Shown piece after piece: positions 20,750 through 29,797 of a DNA stretch of 64,000 bases. The position numbers and the translations under genes were made by a program. Within the stretch, counting starts at the first letter, position 1; each line of letters starts with the position of its first letter. The notes under the pieces were generated by a model. It was not told the DNA's origin, made no database searches, and saw only the letters and a program-made list of their open reading frames with translations. Source of the stretch: Plesiomonas sp051652165 (GTDB taxonomy: Bacteria; Pseudomonadota; Gammaproteobacteria; Enterobacterales; CAMTGL01); assembly GCF_051652165.1 (NCBI RefSeq), contig NZ_JBOFTR010000003.1:124001-188000 (forward strand), given 5' to 3'.

Positions 20750-21234
20750 TCCGTGTTTACATCGCGATAGGCAGTAACCTGATCGAGCCTGTAACGCAGG
20801 CTCGTGAGGCAATAGCTGCCCTAAAACAGCTTCCTAACAGCCGCTGGATTGCCAGCTCTAGCCTCTACCGCAGCAAACCGATGGGGCCGCAAGATCAGCC
20901 CGATTACATCAATGCGGTTGTCGCACTCGATACCACGTTATCGCCACTTGAATTGCTCGATGCAACCCAACACATCGAACTACAGCACGGGCGGCAGCGC
21001 AAGACCGAACGCTGGGGCCCGCGCACACTGGATCTGGATATTCTGCTTTACGGCAATATGTGTATCGATCATCCGCGCTTAGTGGTACCACATTACGGTA
21101 TGACAACCCGTGAATTTGTGCTGTATCCACTGGCCGAGATCGCCCCTGATCTGATCTTGCCAGACAACACCACACTGCAACACCATCGACAACAAGTTGC
21201 ATGCAATGATTTAATCTGCTGGTTGCCTACGTAG
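20746..21234 (+). CDS. folK: 2-amino-4-hydroxy-6-hydroxymethyldihydropteridine pyrophosphokinase
   Basis: 162 residues (E. coli 159). HPPK transfers pyrophosphate from ATP to the pterin in folate synthesis. The IAIGSNL start and the signature GPRTLDLDILLYG (metal-binding aspartates) are present. ATGA overlap with pcnB indicates translational coupling, as in E. coli. panB follows after 51 bp. Confidence 0.96.
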   Translation: MIRVYIAIGSNLIEPVTQAREAIAALKQLPNSRWIASSSLYRSKPMGPQDQPDYINAVVALDTTLSPLELLDATQHIELQHGRQRKTERWGPRTLDLDILLYGNMCIDHPRLVVPHYGMTTREFVLYPLAEIAPDLILPDNTTLQHHRQQVACNDLICWLPT

Positions 21235-21285
21235 TACCACGCCAGCCACTCTTGCACATCACAACAAAAGGAAGAGCGAGATAGC

Positions 21286-22080
21286 ATGAGTCAGATAACC
21301 CTTACCCACCTACGTAAATGGAAACAAGAAGGACGTAAGTTCGCGTCAATCACCGCTTATGATGCCAGTTTTGCCAAACTCTTCACCGAACAAGGCGTTC
21401 CGGTGATGCTTGTTGGTGACTCACTGGGTATGGTGCTGCAAGGGCACACCGATACCCTGCCTGTCACCATTGATGATATTGCTTATCACACCCGCTGTGT
21501 TCGTCAGGGTGCACCTGAGTGTCTGCTGCTGGGCGATATGCCATTTATGAGCTACGCCACCCCTGAGCAGGCTTGTCTGAATGCTGCCAAGCTGATGCAA
21601 GCAGGTGCAAACATGGTCAAACTCGAAGGTGGAAATTGGCTGGTTGATACCCTTCGTATGCTGACCGAACGCGCTGTTCCGGTCTGTGCTCACTTAGGCT
21701 TAACCCCGCAATCCGTACACCTTTTTGGCGGATACAAAGTGCAGGGGCGCGATGAAGATGGTGCAGAGCAAATTTTGCATGATGCCTTGCTGCTGCAACA
21801 AGCTGGCGCACAAATGCTAGTGCTCGAGTGTGTGCCTGAAGGGTTGGCCAGTGAAATTACCCGCCGTCTGACCATTCCGGTTATCGGTATCGGCGCGGGC
21901 GCAAATACCGATGGCCAGATTTTAGTGATGCATGATGCACTCGGTATCTCGGCCAATTACATGCCTAAATTTTCGAAAAATTATCTGGCCGCCACGGGCG
22001 ATATCCGCCAAGCCATCAGCCAGTATGTGGCAGAGGTGGAACAAGGAACATTTCCGGCCGAAGAGCATACATTTCGCTGA
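21286..22080 (+). CDS. panB: 3-methyl-2-oxobutanoate hydroxymethyltransferase (ketopantoate hydroxymethyltransferase)
   Basis: 264 residues, the standard length. First committed step of pantothenate synthesis: adds a hydroxymethyl group from methylene-tetrahydrofolate to 2-oxoisovalerate. Motifs include ITAYDASFA, the metal-binding VGDSLGMV, and IPVIGIGAG. AAAGGAAGAG precedes the ATG. It begins the panB-panC-panD series, which follows folK directly, linking folate and pantothenate genes as in E. coli. Confidence 0.97.
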   Translation: MSQITLTHLRKWKQEGRKFASITAYDASFAKLFTEQGVPVMLVGDSLGMVLQGHTDTLPVTIDDIAYHTRCVRQGAPECLLLGDMPFMSYATPEQACLNAAKLMQAGANMVKLEGGNWLVDTLRMLTERAVPVCAHLGLTPQSVHLFGGYKVQGRDEDGAEQILHDALLLQQAGAQMLVLECVPEGLASEITRRLTIPVIGIGAGANTDGQILVMHDALGISANYMPKFSKNYLAATGDIRQAISQYVAEVEQGTFPAEEHTFR

Positions 22081-22094
22081 TTCAGAGTGAGATT

Positions 22095-22168
22095 TCACCG
22101 GTCAATATACCGGTGAGTACACCAGTAAATATGCCAAGTTGTCTGTCATTCAAAATCTTTACTGGTGT
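22095..22168 (+). repeat. Two nested inverted repeats between panB and panC
   Basis: TCACCGGT / ACCGGTGA (22095-22102 and 22109-22116, 6-nt loop) is followed by an 11-bp repeat ACACCAGTAAA (22119-22129) whose complement TTTACTGGTGT is at 22158-22168. The four arms share an ACCGGT/ACCAGT core, so alternative pairings are possible. No T tract. It may be an mRNA structure between panB and panC. Confidence 0.6.
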
Positions 22169-22229
22169 GTTGCACAGCGAAAAAGCGCAAAACAAAAGAA
22201 TAAAATCAGGCAAATTAAGGATAATGCGC

Positions 22230-23084
22230 ATGTTAATCATTGAAACGACCACCGTGCTGCGCCGTGAAATTCGCCGCTTAAAAGCCGAAGGAAAACGGAT
22301 CGCTTTTGTACCGACAATGGGCAATTTGCATGCCGGCCACCTCACTCTGATGCATGAGGCCCAGCGCCGTGCTGATGTGGTTATCGCCAGTATTTTTGTC
22401 AACCCGCTGCAATTTGATAATGCCAGTGATCTGACACACTACCCGCGCACTCTCGAACAAGATTGCACCCATCTGCAAGCTGCCGGGGTCTATGCTGTAT
22501 TCACCCCGACTGCCGATATTATCTACCCCAACGGGCTGGATAATCAGGCGATTGTTGATGTTCCTGCCATCTCTGGCATTCTTGAAGGTGAATGCCGACC
22601 GGGCCATTTTCGCGGCGTTGCTACGGTAGTCAGTAAGCTATTTAATCTGGTGCAACCGGATATCGCCTGCTTTGGCCAGAAAGACTATCAGCAACTGGCG
22701 CTTATCCGCCAGTTAGTACAAGATTTAGCGTTTGATCTTGAGATTGTTGCTGTTCCCACCGTACGCGCGGAAGATGGTTTAGCACTGAGCTCACGCAACG
22801 GCCACCTGACTGCAACAGAGCGGGCCATTGCCCCCACTCTGGCCAAAGTCATGCAGCAGATGGCGCAAGAGTTGCAGCATACGCCAACCGACAGTACCGC
22901 TATCCTCGCGCGCGGGGCGGTAGCACTGACACAGGCCGGTTTTACCCCTGATAAGCTATTTATCTGCGATGCCAACAGCCTGCAACCGCTGCATACTGGC
23001 AGTAAGCAGGCGGTCTTACTGATGGCTGCATGGTTGGGGAAAACGCGTTTAATTGATAATACGGTAGTAGACATTACCTGCTGA
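22230..23084 (+). CDS. panC: Pantothenate synthetase (pantoate-beta-alanine ligase)
   Basis: 284 residues (E. coli 283). Condenses pantoate and beta-alanine with ATP through a pantoyl-adenylate. The HIGH-like ATP motif is HAGH (34-37) after PTMGNL, and LSSRNG is present. ATG 22230 is chosen: AAGGA lies 8 nt upstream and the family begins MLIIET. An ATG two codons earlier (22224) is too close to the binding site. The in-frame ATG at 22113 would add 39 unlike residues covering the panB-panC stem-loops. Confidence 0.95.
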   Translation: MLIIETTTVLRREIRRLKAEGKRIAFVPTMGNLHAGHLTLMHEAQRRADVVIASIFVNPLQFDNASDLTHYPRTLEQDCTHLQAAGVYAVFTPTADIIYPNGLDNQAIVDVPAISGILEGECRPGHFRGVATVVSKLFNLVQPDIACFGQKDYQQLALIRQLVQDLAFDLEIVAVPTVRAEDGLALSSRNGHLTATERAIAPTLAKVMQQMAQELQHTPTDSTAILARGAVALTQAGFTPDKLFICDANSLQPLHTGSKQAVLLMAAWLGKTRLIDNTVVDITC

Positions 23085-23178
23085 TTCATGAATATTATGC
23101 GGGGTAAAACGGGTGCGGATGCCCCTTTTTTGCCTGACCTATATTGAACTCGGTTTGCTGTACAAAGGATTGAAGTTT

Positions 23179-23559
23179 ATGCAACGTACTATGCTCAGAG
23201 GTAAGCTACACCGCGTAACGGTAACGCAGGCAGATCTGCACTATGAAGGGTCATGTGCCATCGATCAGGATTTTCTAGATGCTTCCGGCATTTTGGAATA
23301 TGAGGCGATTGATATTTACAATGTGACCAACGGTGAGCGTTTCTCGACCTATGCGATTGCCGCCGAGGCCGGTTCAAAAATCATTTCGGTCAACGGTGCG
23401 GCGGCGCATAAAGCCAGCGCAGGTGATCTGCTGATTATCTGTGCTTATGTGCAAATTGACGATGCCAAAGCGCGTCAGCATAAGCCAATGCTGGCCTATT
23501 TTGATCAGCACAATAATTTGCAGCGTAAAGCCAGCGCCATTCCGGTACAGATGGCATAA
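23179..23559 (+). CDS. panD: Aspartate 1-decarboxylase proenzyme
   Basis: 126 residues, identical in length to E. coli PanD. A pyruvoyl enzyme that makes beta-alanine for pantothenate. The self-cleavage site is G24-S25 (YEGSCAID); S25 becomes the pyruvoyl group. ATG 23179 has AAGGA 9 nt upstream; the longer frame from 23113 is not family-like. Ends the pan cluster before a bidirectional terminator. Confidence 0.97.
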   Translation: MQRTMLRGKLHRVTVTQADLHYEGSCAIDQDFLDASGILEYEAIDIYNVTNGERFSTYAIAAEAGSKIISVNGAAAHKASAGDLLIICAYVQIDDAKARQHKPMLAYFDQHNNLQRKASAIPVQMA

Positions 23560-23591
23560 TCGCAAGATACGCGCTCCTGCCACGCTGACCA

Positions 23592-23625
23592 AAAAAATGC
23601 CATTGTCACTGACAATGGCATTTTT
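23592..23625. terminator. Bidirectional terminator between panD and yadH
   Basis: AAAAATGCCATTGTC pairs with GACAATGGCATTTTT around a 3-nt loop, with A and T runs on both sides. It can serve panD (plus) and yadH (minus). A second stem GCCACC/GGTGGC (23665-23682) lies nearer yadH without a T tract. Confidence 0.85.
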
Positions 23626-23698
23626 GCTTGTATCCCACCCACGCTTTTATTGTGTTGTGAGCAGGCCACCTTAATAGGTGGCTCATCTACACCGAGGC

Positions 23699-24469
23699 TT
23701 AGGTACGTAAACCAATACCGCGTGAAATCAGATACCAAGCATAACCATATAAGCCGACCACAAACAGCACCAGCACACCAAAGGTCATCGGTAAACCGAC
23801 ATCTGAAATTCCGAGAAATCCTTCACGAAAACCGCTGATCATATACACAATCGGGTTTAAACGAGACACACCCTGCCAAAAAGGGGGCAGCAAAGTCAGT
23901 GAGTAAAACACACCACCTAAATAGGTCAGTGGGGTCAGCACAAACGTAGGAATAATGCTGATATCATCAAAAGTACGCGCATACACTGCGTTAATCAGGC
24001 CACCTAAGGCAAACACGACTGAGGTCATCAGTACGGTTACGGCCACAACCCACCAGTGTTGTACTTCAATTTGTACAAAAAACAGTGAAATCAGTGTCAC
24101 CAGAATACCAACACACAAACCACGCGCTACCCCGCCGCCAATATAGCCGAGAATGATAACGTGCGGCGGAACAGGCGCAACCAGCAGCTCTTCCACATTT
24201 CGCTGGAATTTTGAACTGAAAAATGAGGCAGCCACGTTCGAGTAAGAGTTGGTGATCACCGACATCATGATAAGCCCCGGCACAATAAACTGCATATAGC
24301 TAAAACCGTGCATATCACCAATACGCGAACCAATCAGGGTGCCAAAAATTACAAAATAGAGCGACATAGTAATCACTGGCGGAACGAGGGTTTGTACCCA
24401 AATTCGCATAAAACGGGTGATCTCTTTGATCCAGATACTTTGTAGTGCCACCCAATATAAACGCATCAT
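23699..24469 (-). CDS. yadH: ABC-2 type transporter permease YadH
   Basis: 256 residues, inner membrane with about six hydrophobic segments of the ABC-2 exporter type (start MMRLYWVALQSIWIKEITRFMRIW; end GLYGYAWYLISRGIGLRT). Substrate is not known. The ATG overlaps the yadG stop by 4 bases, so the two form one exporter operon. It sits between panD and can as in E. coli. Confidence 0.93.
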   Translation of the reverse strand: MMRLYWVALQSIWIKEITRFMRIWVQTLVPPVITMSLYFVIFGTLIGSRIGDMHGFSYMQFIVPGLIMMSVITNSYSNVAASFFSSKFQRNVEELLVAPVPPHVIILGYIGGGVARGLCVGILVTLISLFFVQIEVQHWWVVAVTVLMTSVVFALGGLINAVYARTFDDISIIPTFVLTPLTYLGGVFYSLTLLPPFWQGVSRLNPIVYMISGFREGFLGISDVGLPMTFGVLVLFVVGLYGYAWYLISRGIGLRT

Positions 24470-25392
24470 GCTTGCACTTCCTTTTGATCACCTTTTACTA
24501 ATGTGACAAACAGCTCTTCTAGCCGGTTGGCTTTGTTACGCATACTTAAAACCTGAATTCCCTGCTGACTGAGTTGGCTAAATACGCCATTCAACCCCTG
24601 TTCACGTGCCACGATAACCTCGATAGTATTGGTATCAACAACCTTGATTTGATAACCATTCAGTTTTGGCAACGGGCTGTGCGGGGCAAGGTCTAAGATA
24701 AAGGTTTCGTTTTCAAGCTGGCCGAGCAAATTTTTCATCGAGGTATTTTCAATCAGCTCACCGCCCTGAATGATGCCGATATTACGGCACAACATTTCAG
24801 CCTCTTCCAGGTAGTGGGTGGTCAGAATGATGGTCGTTCCCTGCGCATTAAGCTCTTTTAGAAAGCCCCACATTGAGCGGCGCAGTTCGATATCAACACC
24901 GGCGGTCGGCTCATCGAGGATCAGCAATTTAGGCTCATGCATCAGCGCACGGGCGATCATTAAACGGCGTTTCATACCGCCAGAGAGCATGCGGGCACGT
25001 GAATCGCGCTTCTCCCATAAATCGAGCTGTTTGAGGTACTTTTCAGCGCGGATCAAGGCATCATGGCGGGTAATGCCATAGTAACCGGCCTGATTCACCA
25101 CAATTTGCAGCACGGTTTCAAACGGGTTGAAGTTAAACTCTTGCGGCACTAGCCCTTGCTGGCGCTTTACATCCACCAAATCGGTATCCAGATCATGGCC
25201 GAAAACTTTCACACTGCCGGCAGTTTTATTCACCAATGAGGTAATAATACCGATAGTGGTCGACTTCCCAGCACCATTAGGCCCAAGAAGAGCATAAAAA
25301 TCACCGGCTTCGACGGTCAGGTTAATACCACGTAACGCCTGCACGCCGTTAGCATATCGTTTTGTTAACCCTTGAATTTCCAGCGCATGCAT
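24466..25392 (-). CDS. yadG: ABC transporter ATP-binding protein YadG
   Basis: 308 residues. Walker A GPNGAGKST (37-45), signature LSGGMKRRL, Walker B LLILDEPTAG and the switch histidine in TTHYLEEAE are all present, so an active ATPase. It powers the YadH permease. Substrate unknown. Divergent from can. Confidence 0.94.
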   Translation of the reverse strand: MHALEIQGLTKRYANGVQALRGINLTVEAGDFYALLGPNGAGKSTTIGIITSLVNKTAGSVKVFGHDLDTDLVDVKRQQGLVPQEFNFNPFETVLQIVVNQAGYYGITRHDALIRAEKYLKQLDLWEKRDSRARMLSGGMKRRLMIARALMHEPKLLILDEPTAGVDIELRRSMWGFLKELNAQGTTIILTTHYLEEAEMLCRNIGIIQGGELIENTSMKNLLGQLENETFILDLAPHSPLPKLNGYQIKVVDTNTIEVIVAREQGLNGVFSQLSQQGIQVLSMRNKANRLEELFVTLVKGDQKEVQA

Positions 25393-25533
25393 AGGCTATT
25401 TACTCCTGATTTGATCCTAGTTGCTGTTTGTTGCGTTCAGATAAAACTTACTGTTTGTGTTTTTCAGTGGGTCTTTTATATTAAGCGAATCTAATTATAC
25501 TCATGCTACACCGACTTAACAGGGGTGATACGA

Positions 25534-26208
25534 ATGCACAACATCGAACGACTGCTGCAAAACAACCAGATCTGGTCTGAGAATATCAGCAACGAAGATC
25601 CTTCGTACTTTGAGCGTTTATCCCAAACTCAAAAACCACGTTATTTGTGGATTGGTTGTTCTGATAGCCGTGTTCCCGCAGAACGTCTAACCGGTATGGC
25701 ACCGGGTGAGTTGTTTGTGCACCGTAATGTGGCCAATTTAGTTGTTCATACTGATCTTAATTGTTTGTCCGTTGTGCAATATGCCGTTGATGTATTGCAA
25801 GTTGAACACATTATTATTTGTGGGCATTACAGTTGTGGTGGGGTACAAGCTGCTATTGATAATCCAGAACTGGGGCTTATCAACAACTGGTTGCTGCATA
25901 TTCGTGATATCTGGTACAAACATAGCCACCTGCTGGGTAAAATTCCCCATGAAGAGCGTGCCGATATCCTCAGTGAACTCAATGTTATCGAGCAAGTGTA
26001 TAACTTAGGCAACTCGACAATTATCCAGTCAGCATGGAAGCGTGGACAAGATGTGATGGTGCATGGCTGGGTATACGGTATGCAGGACGGCAAGTTGCGT
26101 GATCTAAAAGTCAGCGCAACCAGCCGTGAAACACTTGAGATGAACTATCGTAGTGCCATGGCAACGCTTATCCAACAGCATCAACAACTTACACCGCGCG
26201 AAGCATAA
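25534..26208 (+). CDS. can: Beta-class carbonic anhydrase Can
   Basis: 224 residues (E. coli 220). Interconverts CO2 and bicarbonate to supply carboxylation reactions. Zinc ligands and dyad: C42, D44, R46 (GCSDSR), H98 and C101 (GHYSCGG; E. coli has GHYGCGG). The ATG at 25534 has AGGGGTG 7 nt upstream; a GTG three codons earlier overlaps that site and is less likely. The stop directly abuts the stop of convergent hpt with no spacer. Confidence 0.95.
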   Translation: MHNIERLLQNNQIWSENISNEDPSYFERLSQTQKPRYLWIGCSDSRVPAERLTGMAPGELFVHRNVANLVVHTDLNCLSVVQYAVDVLQVEHIIICGHYSCGGVQAAIDNPELGLINNWLLHIRDIWYKHSHLLGKIPHEERADILSELNVIEQVYNLGNSTIIQSAWKRGQDVMVHGWVYGMQDGKLRDLKVSATSRETLEMNYRSAMATLIQQHQQLTPREA

Positions 26209-26739
26209 TTACGCGATAGGAACAACCTTACCGACGTAAGGCAGGTTGCGGTATTTTTGCGCATAATCGATACCGTAGCCTACAACAAACTCATCAGGAA
26301 TGGTAAAACCAACCCACTCAACGGGCACGTCCACTTCACGGCGTGAAGGCTTATCTAGCAACGTACAAATTGCTAATGATTTTGGCTTACGTAAACTCAA
26401 AATCTCGCGAACTTTGCTTAAGGTATAGCCTGTATCGATAATATCCTCGACGATCAGCACATCTTTACCGTTAATATCATCATCCAAATCTTTTAAGATA
26501 CGCACATCACGGTTACTGTTCATACTATTGCCGTAACTTGAGGCCGTCATAAAGTCGACCTCTTGTGGCAGATCAATTGCACGCGCCAGATCAGCCATAA
26601 ACATGAATGAACCACGCAATAGACCAACGAGTACCAAACCCTGACTGTTGCTGTATTGTGCAGTAATTTGTGCACCGAGTTCAGTAATTCGGTTTCTTAC
26701 AGCCTGTTCAGTAATCAAAACTTCAACGGTATGTTTCAT
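26209..26739 (-). CDS. hpt: Hypoxanthine phosphoribosyltransferase
   Basis: 176 residues (E. coli 178). Purine salvage: joins hypoxanthine (and guanine) to PRPP. The PRPP loop is VLIVEDIIDTGYTL and the GLLRGSFMFMADL motif is intact. The start MKHTVEVLI matches the family; the longer frame to 26835 adds 32 unrelated residues. Its stop codon is immediately next to that of can. Confidence 0.95.
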   Translation of the reverse strand: MKHTVEVLITEQAVRNRITELGAQITAQYSNSQGLVLVGLLRGSFMFMADLARAIDLPQEVDFMTASSYGNSMNSNRDVRILKDLDDDINGKDVLIVEDIIDTGYTLSKVREILSLRKPKSLAICTLLDKPSRREVDVPVEWVGFTIPDEFVVGYGIDYAQKYRNLPYVGKVVPIA

Positions 26740-26911
26740 ACTTCTCACGTTTTCTGGCAGGAATTGAAAATAAAGTTTATCACAAGCCGCTCTATGTTCG
26801 GTATCTGCAATCTGCATAACCCATATGCATAACAATGCAGTTAAGTGCTATCCCTATTTTCTATCGTCGTAAATACTGTTAATAGCAATAATAATAGACG
26901 CTATCACAGTG

Positions 26912-27946
26912 TTAGTGTGTGGCAAACAGTACAGGTTGATCGCACTCTACAGATAACGTCACCCGCTGACCGGGCATTAAGTGTGTGGTTGAGTTGATAA
27001 CCAAGCATACCCCCGCTAACTCAACATGATAACAACTCATGCTGCCGAGAAATTGCCGTTCAATCACTTGGGCAAGACCGTTATGATCTGCGCGTAACGT
27101 CATCTGTTGTGGGCGCAAGAGCCAATCAACAAGGCTCTCTTGCGCAAATGGCAATGGCTGTTGAAATGAAAACTTGCCAATCACCGTATTTATACGTTGT
27201 TTGTCGAGTATACAGGCACTTAAGTAATTGGCAGTACCCAGAAAATCGGCCACAAAACGGCTGCAAGGTTGGTGATACAGCTGTGAAGGCTCACCAATTT
27301 GTGCAATCACACCCTCATTCATTACTGCCATACGATCAGAAAACGCAAATGCCTCTTCTTTGCTATGGGTGACAAAAATGGCAGCCACTCCGCGCGCTTT
27401 CAGGATTTGTCGAATCTCTTGGATCATCGCAAAGCGCACTTGGGTATCAATATTGGAAAACGGTTCATCAAGCAGCAACAGTGCTGGATCGCAGGCCAGT
27501 GCACGCGCAATAGCAACACGCTGCTGCTGCCCGCCGGATAACTCATGCGGGAAACGATCATCAAGCCCGTCAAGGCGCACGAGCGACAACATCTCTTGCA
27601 CCGTGGTATTAATCTGGCTATGTGGTTGGCCGTGTAGCCCGAAAGCCACATTCTGAGCTACGGTTAGATGTGGAAAGAGCGCATAATCCTGAAAGATCAT
27701 ACCAATATTGCGCTTCTCAGGGGCGATATTTCGCCCTTTGCTATTTACAGTTTGCTGGCCAATCACGATTTCACCATCACTCAATGGCAACAGTCCGGCT
27801 ACTGCTTTGAGCAAGGTGGTTTTACCACATCCGCTTGAGCCAAGTAGACACAGGATCTCTTGTTCCATCACATTCAGTGAAAGATTTTCCAGTATTGCTC
27901 GCCCCTGATAATGGCAGGTCAGGTCGGTTACAGATAATGCGTACAT
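26912..27946 (-). CDS. fbpC: Ferric iron ABC transporter ATP-binding protein FbpC
   Basis: 344 residues. Cytosolic ATPase of a Fbp/Afu/Sfu type Fe3+ importer: Walker A GSSGCGKTT (36-44), signature LSGGQQQRVAIARAL, Walker B LLLLDEPFSNID, and a TOBE-like C-terminal region (about 240-344). The start is one base beyond the fbpB stop, so the two are co-transcribed. The assignment to iron rather than another substrate rests on FbpA and the Fur-like site upstream. Confidence 0.9.
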   Translation of the reverse strand: MYALSVTDLTCHYQGRAILENLSLNVMEQEILCLLGSSGCGKTTLLKAVAGLLPLSDGEIVIGQQTVNSKGRNIAPEKRNIGMIFQDYALFPHLTVAQNVAFGLHGQPHSQINTTVQEMLSLVRLDGLDDRFPHELSGGQQQRVAIARALACDPALLLLDEPFSNIDTQVRFAMIQEIRQILKARGVAAIFVTHSKEEAFAFSDRMAVMNEGVIAQIGEPSQLYHQPCSRFVADFLGTANYLSACILDKQRINTVIGKFSFQQPLPFAQESLVDWLLRPQQMTLRADHNGLAQVIERQFLGSMSCYHVELAGVCLVINSTTHLMPGQRVTLSVECDQPVLFATH

Positions 27947-27947
27947 A

Positions 27948-29582
27948 TTAAGATTTCCGCTGTAACGAGAGGTTAAGCCAGATCACGGGCAACAACCCCA
28001 CCAGCACTAAAACCAGAGCTGGCAATGCGGCCAGTTCAAGCTGTTCATCAGAGGTAAAGGTAAACACATGGGTCGCCAGCGTATCAAAGTTAAATGGGCG
28101 CAGCAGCAATGAGGCATTTAGCTCTTTCATGCTTTCGATAAACACCATCATGCCGGCAGTCAGTAAACCACGGCGCAACAGCGGCAAGTGTACGCGCCTC
28201 AACATCGACAATGGTTTACACCCCATCGTACGGCTGGCCATATCCAATGAAGGGGATATTTTACCTAAGCTGCTCTCAACTCCCCCCACAGCCATGGCCG
28301 AAAACCGCACGCTGTAGGCAAACACCAGCGCCAGCAGTGATCCACTAAAAATCAGCCCAGGCATCGGTAAACCTGCCCATTTAGCCATACCGTTTAGCCC
28401 ATGATCAGCCGCGGTCAGCGGGATCAGTAAACCGATCGCCAACACCGTACCCGGTACCGCATACCCAAGTGATGCCATCCGCATTGGCACGGCGCTACGC
28501 GGGGTCTGGCTTAAACGGCGATAAAAATTGAGTAGCAGCGCCAACAGCAGAGTAACACCCGCAGCCAACAGTGAAACCAGCAGACTGTTACCGCTGTAGA
28601 TCAAAAATGCACTGGTCCATGACTCACTAAAATAGTGCGTAACCCAGTAAAGAAGTTTGCCGACAGGTAAACCAAACGCCAGCAGTAACAGCCCCCAACA
28701 GTAAGTTTGTGCAGCCAGTGATCGCCAGCCCGTTAAGCGGGTCAACTCATGGGCTTCACGCCCCATCCCCTTTTGGTATACCTGCTGCCGCCGACGGCTA
28801 TAACGCTCAATGCTGACCAAAAAGAACACCGCTAACAGCATCAGTGAGGCTAAACGAGAAGCGGAGCTGAGATCGCCATATCCTAGCCAAGTGTCATACA
28901 CGGCAGTAGTTAATGTTGGCACAGCAAAGTAGGCTACCGTACCAAAATCACCCAGTGTTTCCATCGCAACCAGTGATGCACCTACGGCAATTGCAGGGCG
29001 TGCCAATGGCAGGCAAACCCGCCACAACACCTGCCACGGTGAAGCCTGCAACAGACGTGCCGATTGCAGCAATGAAGAAGATTGCTCCATCAGGGCTGTG
29101 CGGGTCATCAGATAGATATAGGGATACAACACAAACGCGAGGATAACGCACGCCCCACCGAGAGTACGGATCGGCGGAAACCAGTAATCTTGCATACTCT
29201 GCCAGCCAAACAGCGCGCGCAGTGATGATTGTACGGGGCCTGCAAAGTCCAGAAAATCGGTATACAGGTATGCTACCAAATACCCCGGCAGCGCCAGCGG
29301 CAAACAAAGCGCCCACTGCAATACGTTTTGACCAGGAAAACGGTACATCGCCATCAGCCATGCGGCAGGTAAACCAAACAGCAAGCTCAAAGCAACCGTG
29401 CCCAAGACCAGTAAAACAGAGTTACTTAAATAGACTGTCAGCACACTGTTCCACAAATGGCTGAACACATCACCTGAATCACTCAGGCTGGCTTCATAAA
29501 AAATTGCCCCAATTGGCATCACGAGCAGTAAACCGACTGCCCAACTGCTCCATCTCCAACCAAGGTTCACAGGTCTTATCAT
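27948..29582 (-). CDS. fbpB: Ferric iron ABC transporter permease FbpB
   Basis: 544 residues with two fused permease halves, each with an EAA-type loop (near residues 195-225 and 435-470, e.g. ASRTMGCKPLSMLRRVHLPLL). About twelve hydrophobic segments. This double-domain arrangement is typical of Fbp/Sfu permeases. It lies between fbpC (1-bp gap) and fbpA (215-bp gap holding an attenuator-like terminator). Confidence 0.9.
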   Translation of the reverse strand: MIRPVNLGWRWSSWAVGLLLVMPIGAIFYEASLSDSGDVFSHLWNSVLTVYLSNSVLLVLGTVALSLLFGLPAAWLMAMYRFPGQNVLQWALCLPLALPGYLVAYLYTDFLDFAGPVQSSLRALFGWQSMQDYWFPPIRTLGGACVILAFVLYPYIYLMTRTALMEQSSSLLQSARLLQASPWQVLWRVCLPLARPAIAVGASLVAMETLGDFGTVAYFAVPTLTTAVYDTWLGYGDLSSASRLASLMLLAVFFLVSIERYSRRRQQVYQKGMGREAHELTRLTGWRSLAAQTYCWGLLLLAFGLPVGKLLYWVTHYFSESWTSAFLIYSGNSLLVSLLAAGVTLLLALLLNFYRRLSQTPRSAVPMRMASLGYAVPGTVLAIGLLIPLTAADHGLNGMAKWAGLPMPGLIFSGSLLALVFAYSVRFSAMAVGGVESSLGKISPSLDMASRTMGCKPLSMLRRVHLPLLRRGLLTAGMMVFIESMKELNASLLLRPFNFDTLATHVFTFTSDEQLELAALPALVLVLVGLLPVIWLNLSLQRKS

Positions 29583-29703
29583 GCTAAAACTTCATCACTG
29601 ATTTCATGAAGAGCAACATACCATACCCTGATAACTCACTGGCGATAACAAGATAAAAGTGTGCGCCCAGCATCAGGTTCACTATGCTGCTTATCGTATA
29701 AAC

Positions 29704-29751
29704 TAAAAAACAAAAGGGAGATGACTGTATCACCCAGTCAAATCCCCCTTC
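29704..29751 (-). terminator. Attenuator-like terminator between fbpA and fbpB
   Basis: On the minus strand, an AAGGGG-GAT...GACTG arm pairs imperfectly with CAGTC-ATCTCCCTT and is followed by TTTTTT (29705-29710 as A). A small TGCCAC-GAAA-GTGGCA hairpin (29769-29784) lies between it and the fbpA stop. Such a site would raise binding-protein levels over the permease. Confidence 0.7.
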
Positions 29752-29797
29752 TACACGTAGCTTTAAGCTGCCACGAAAGTGGCAACGTTATCAGGAA

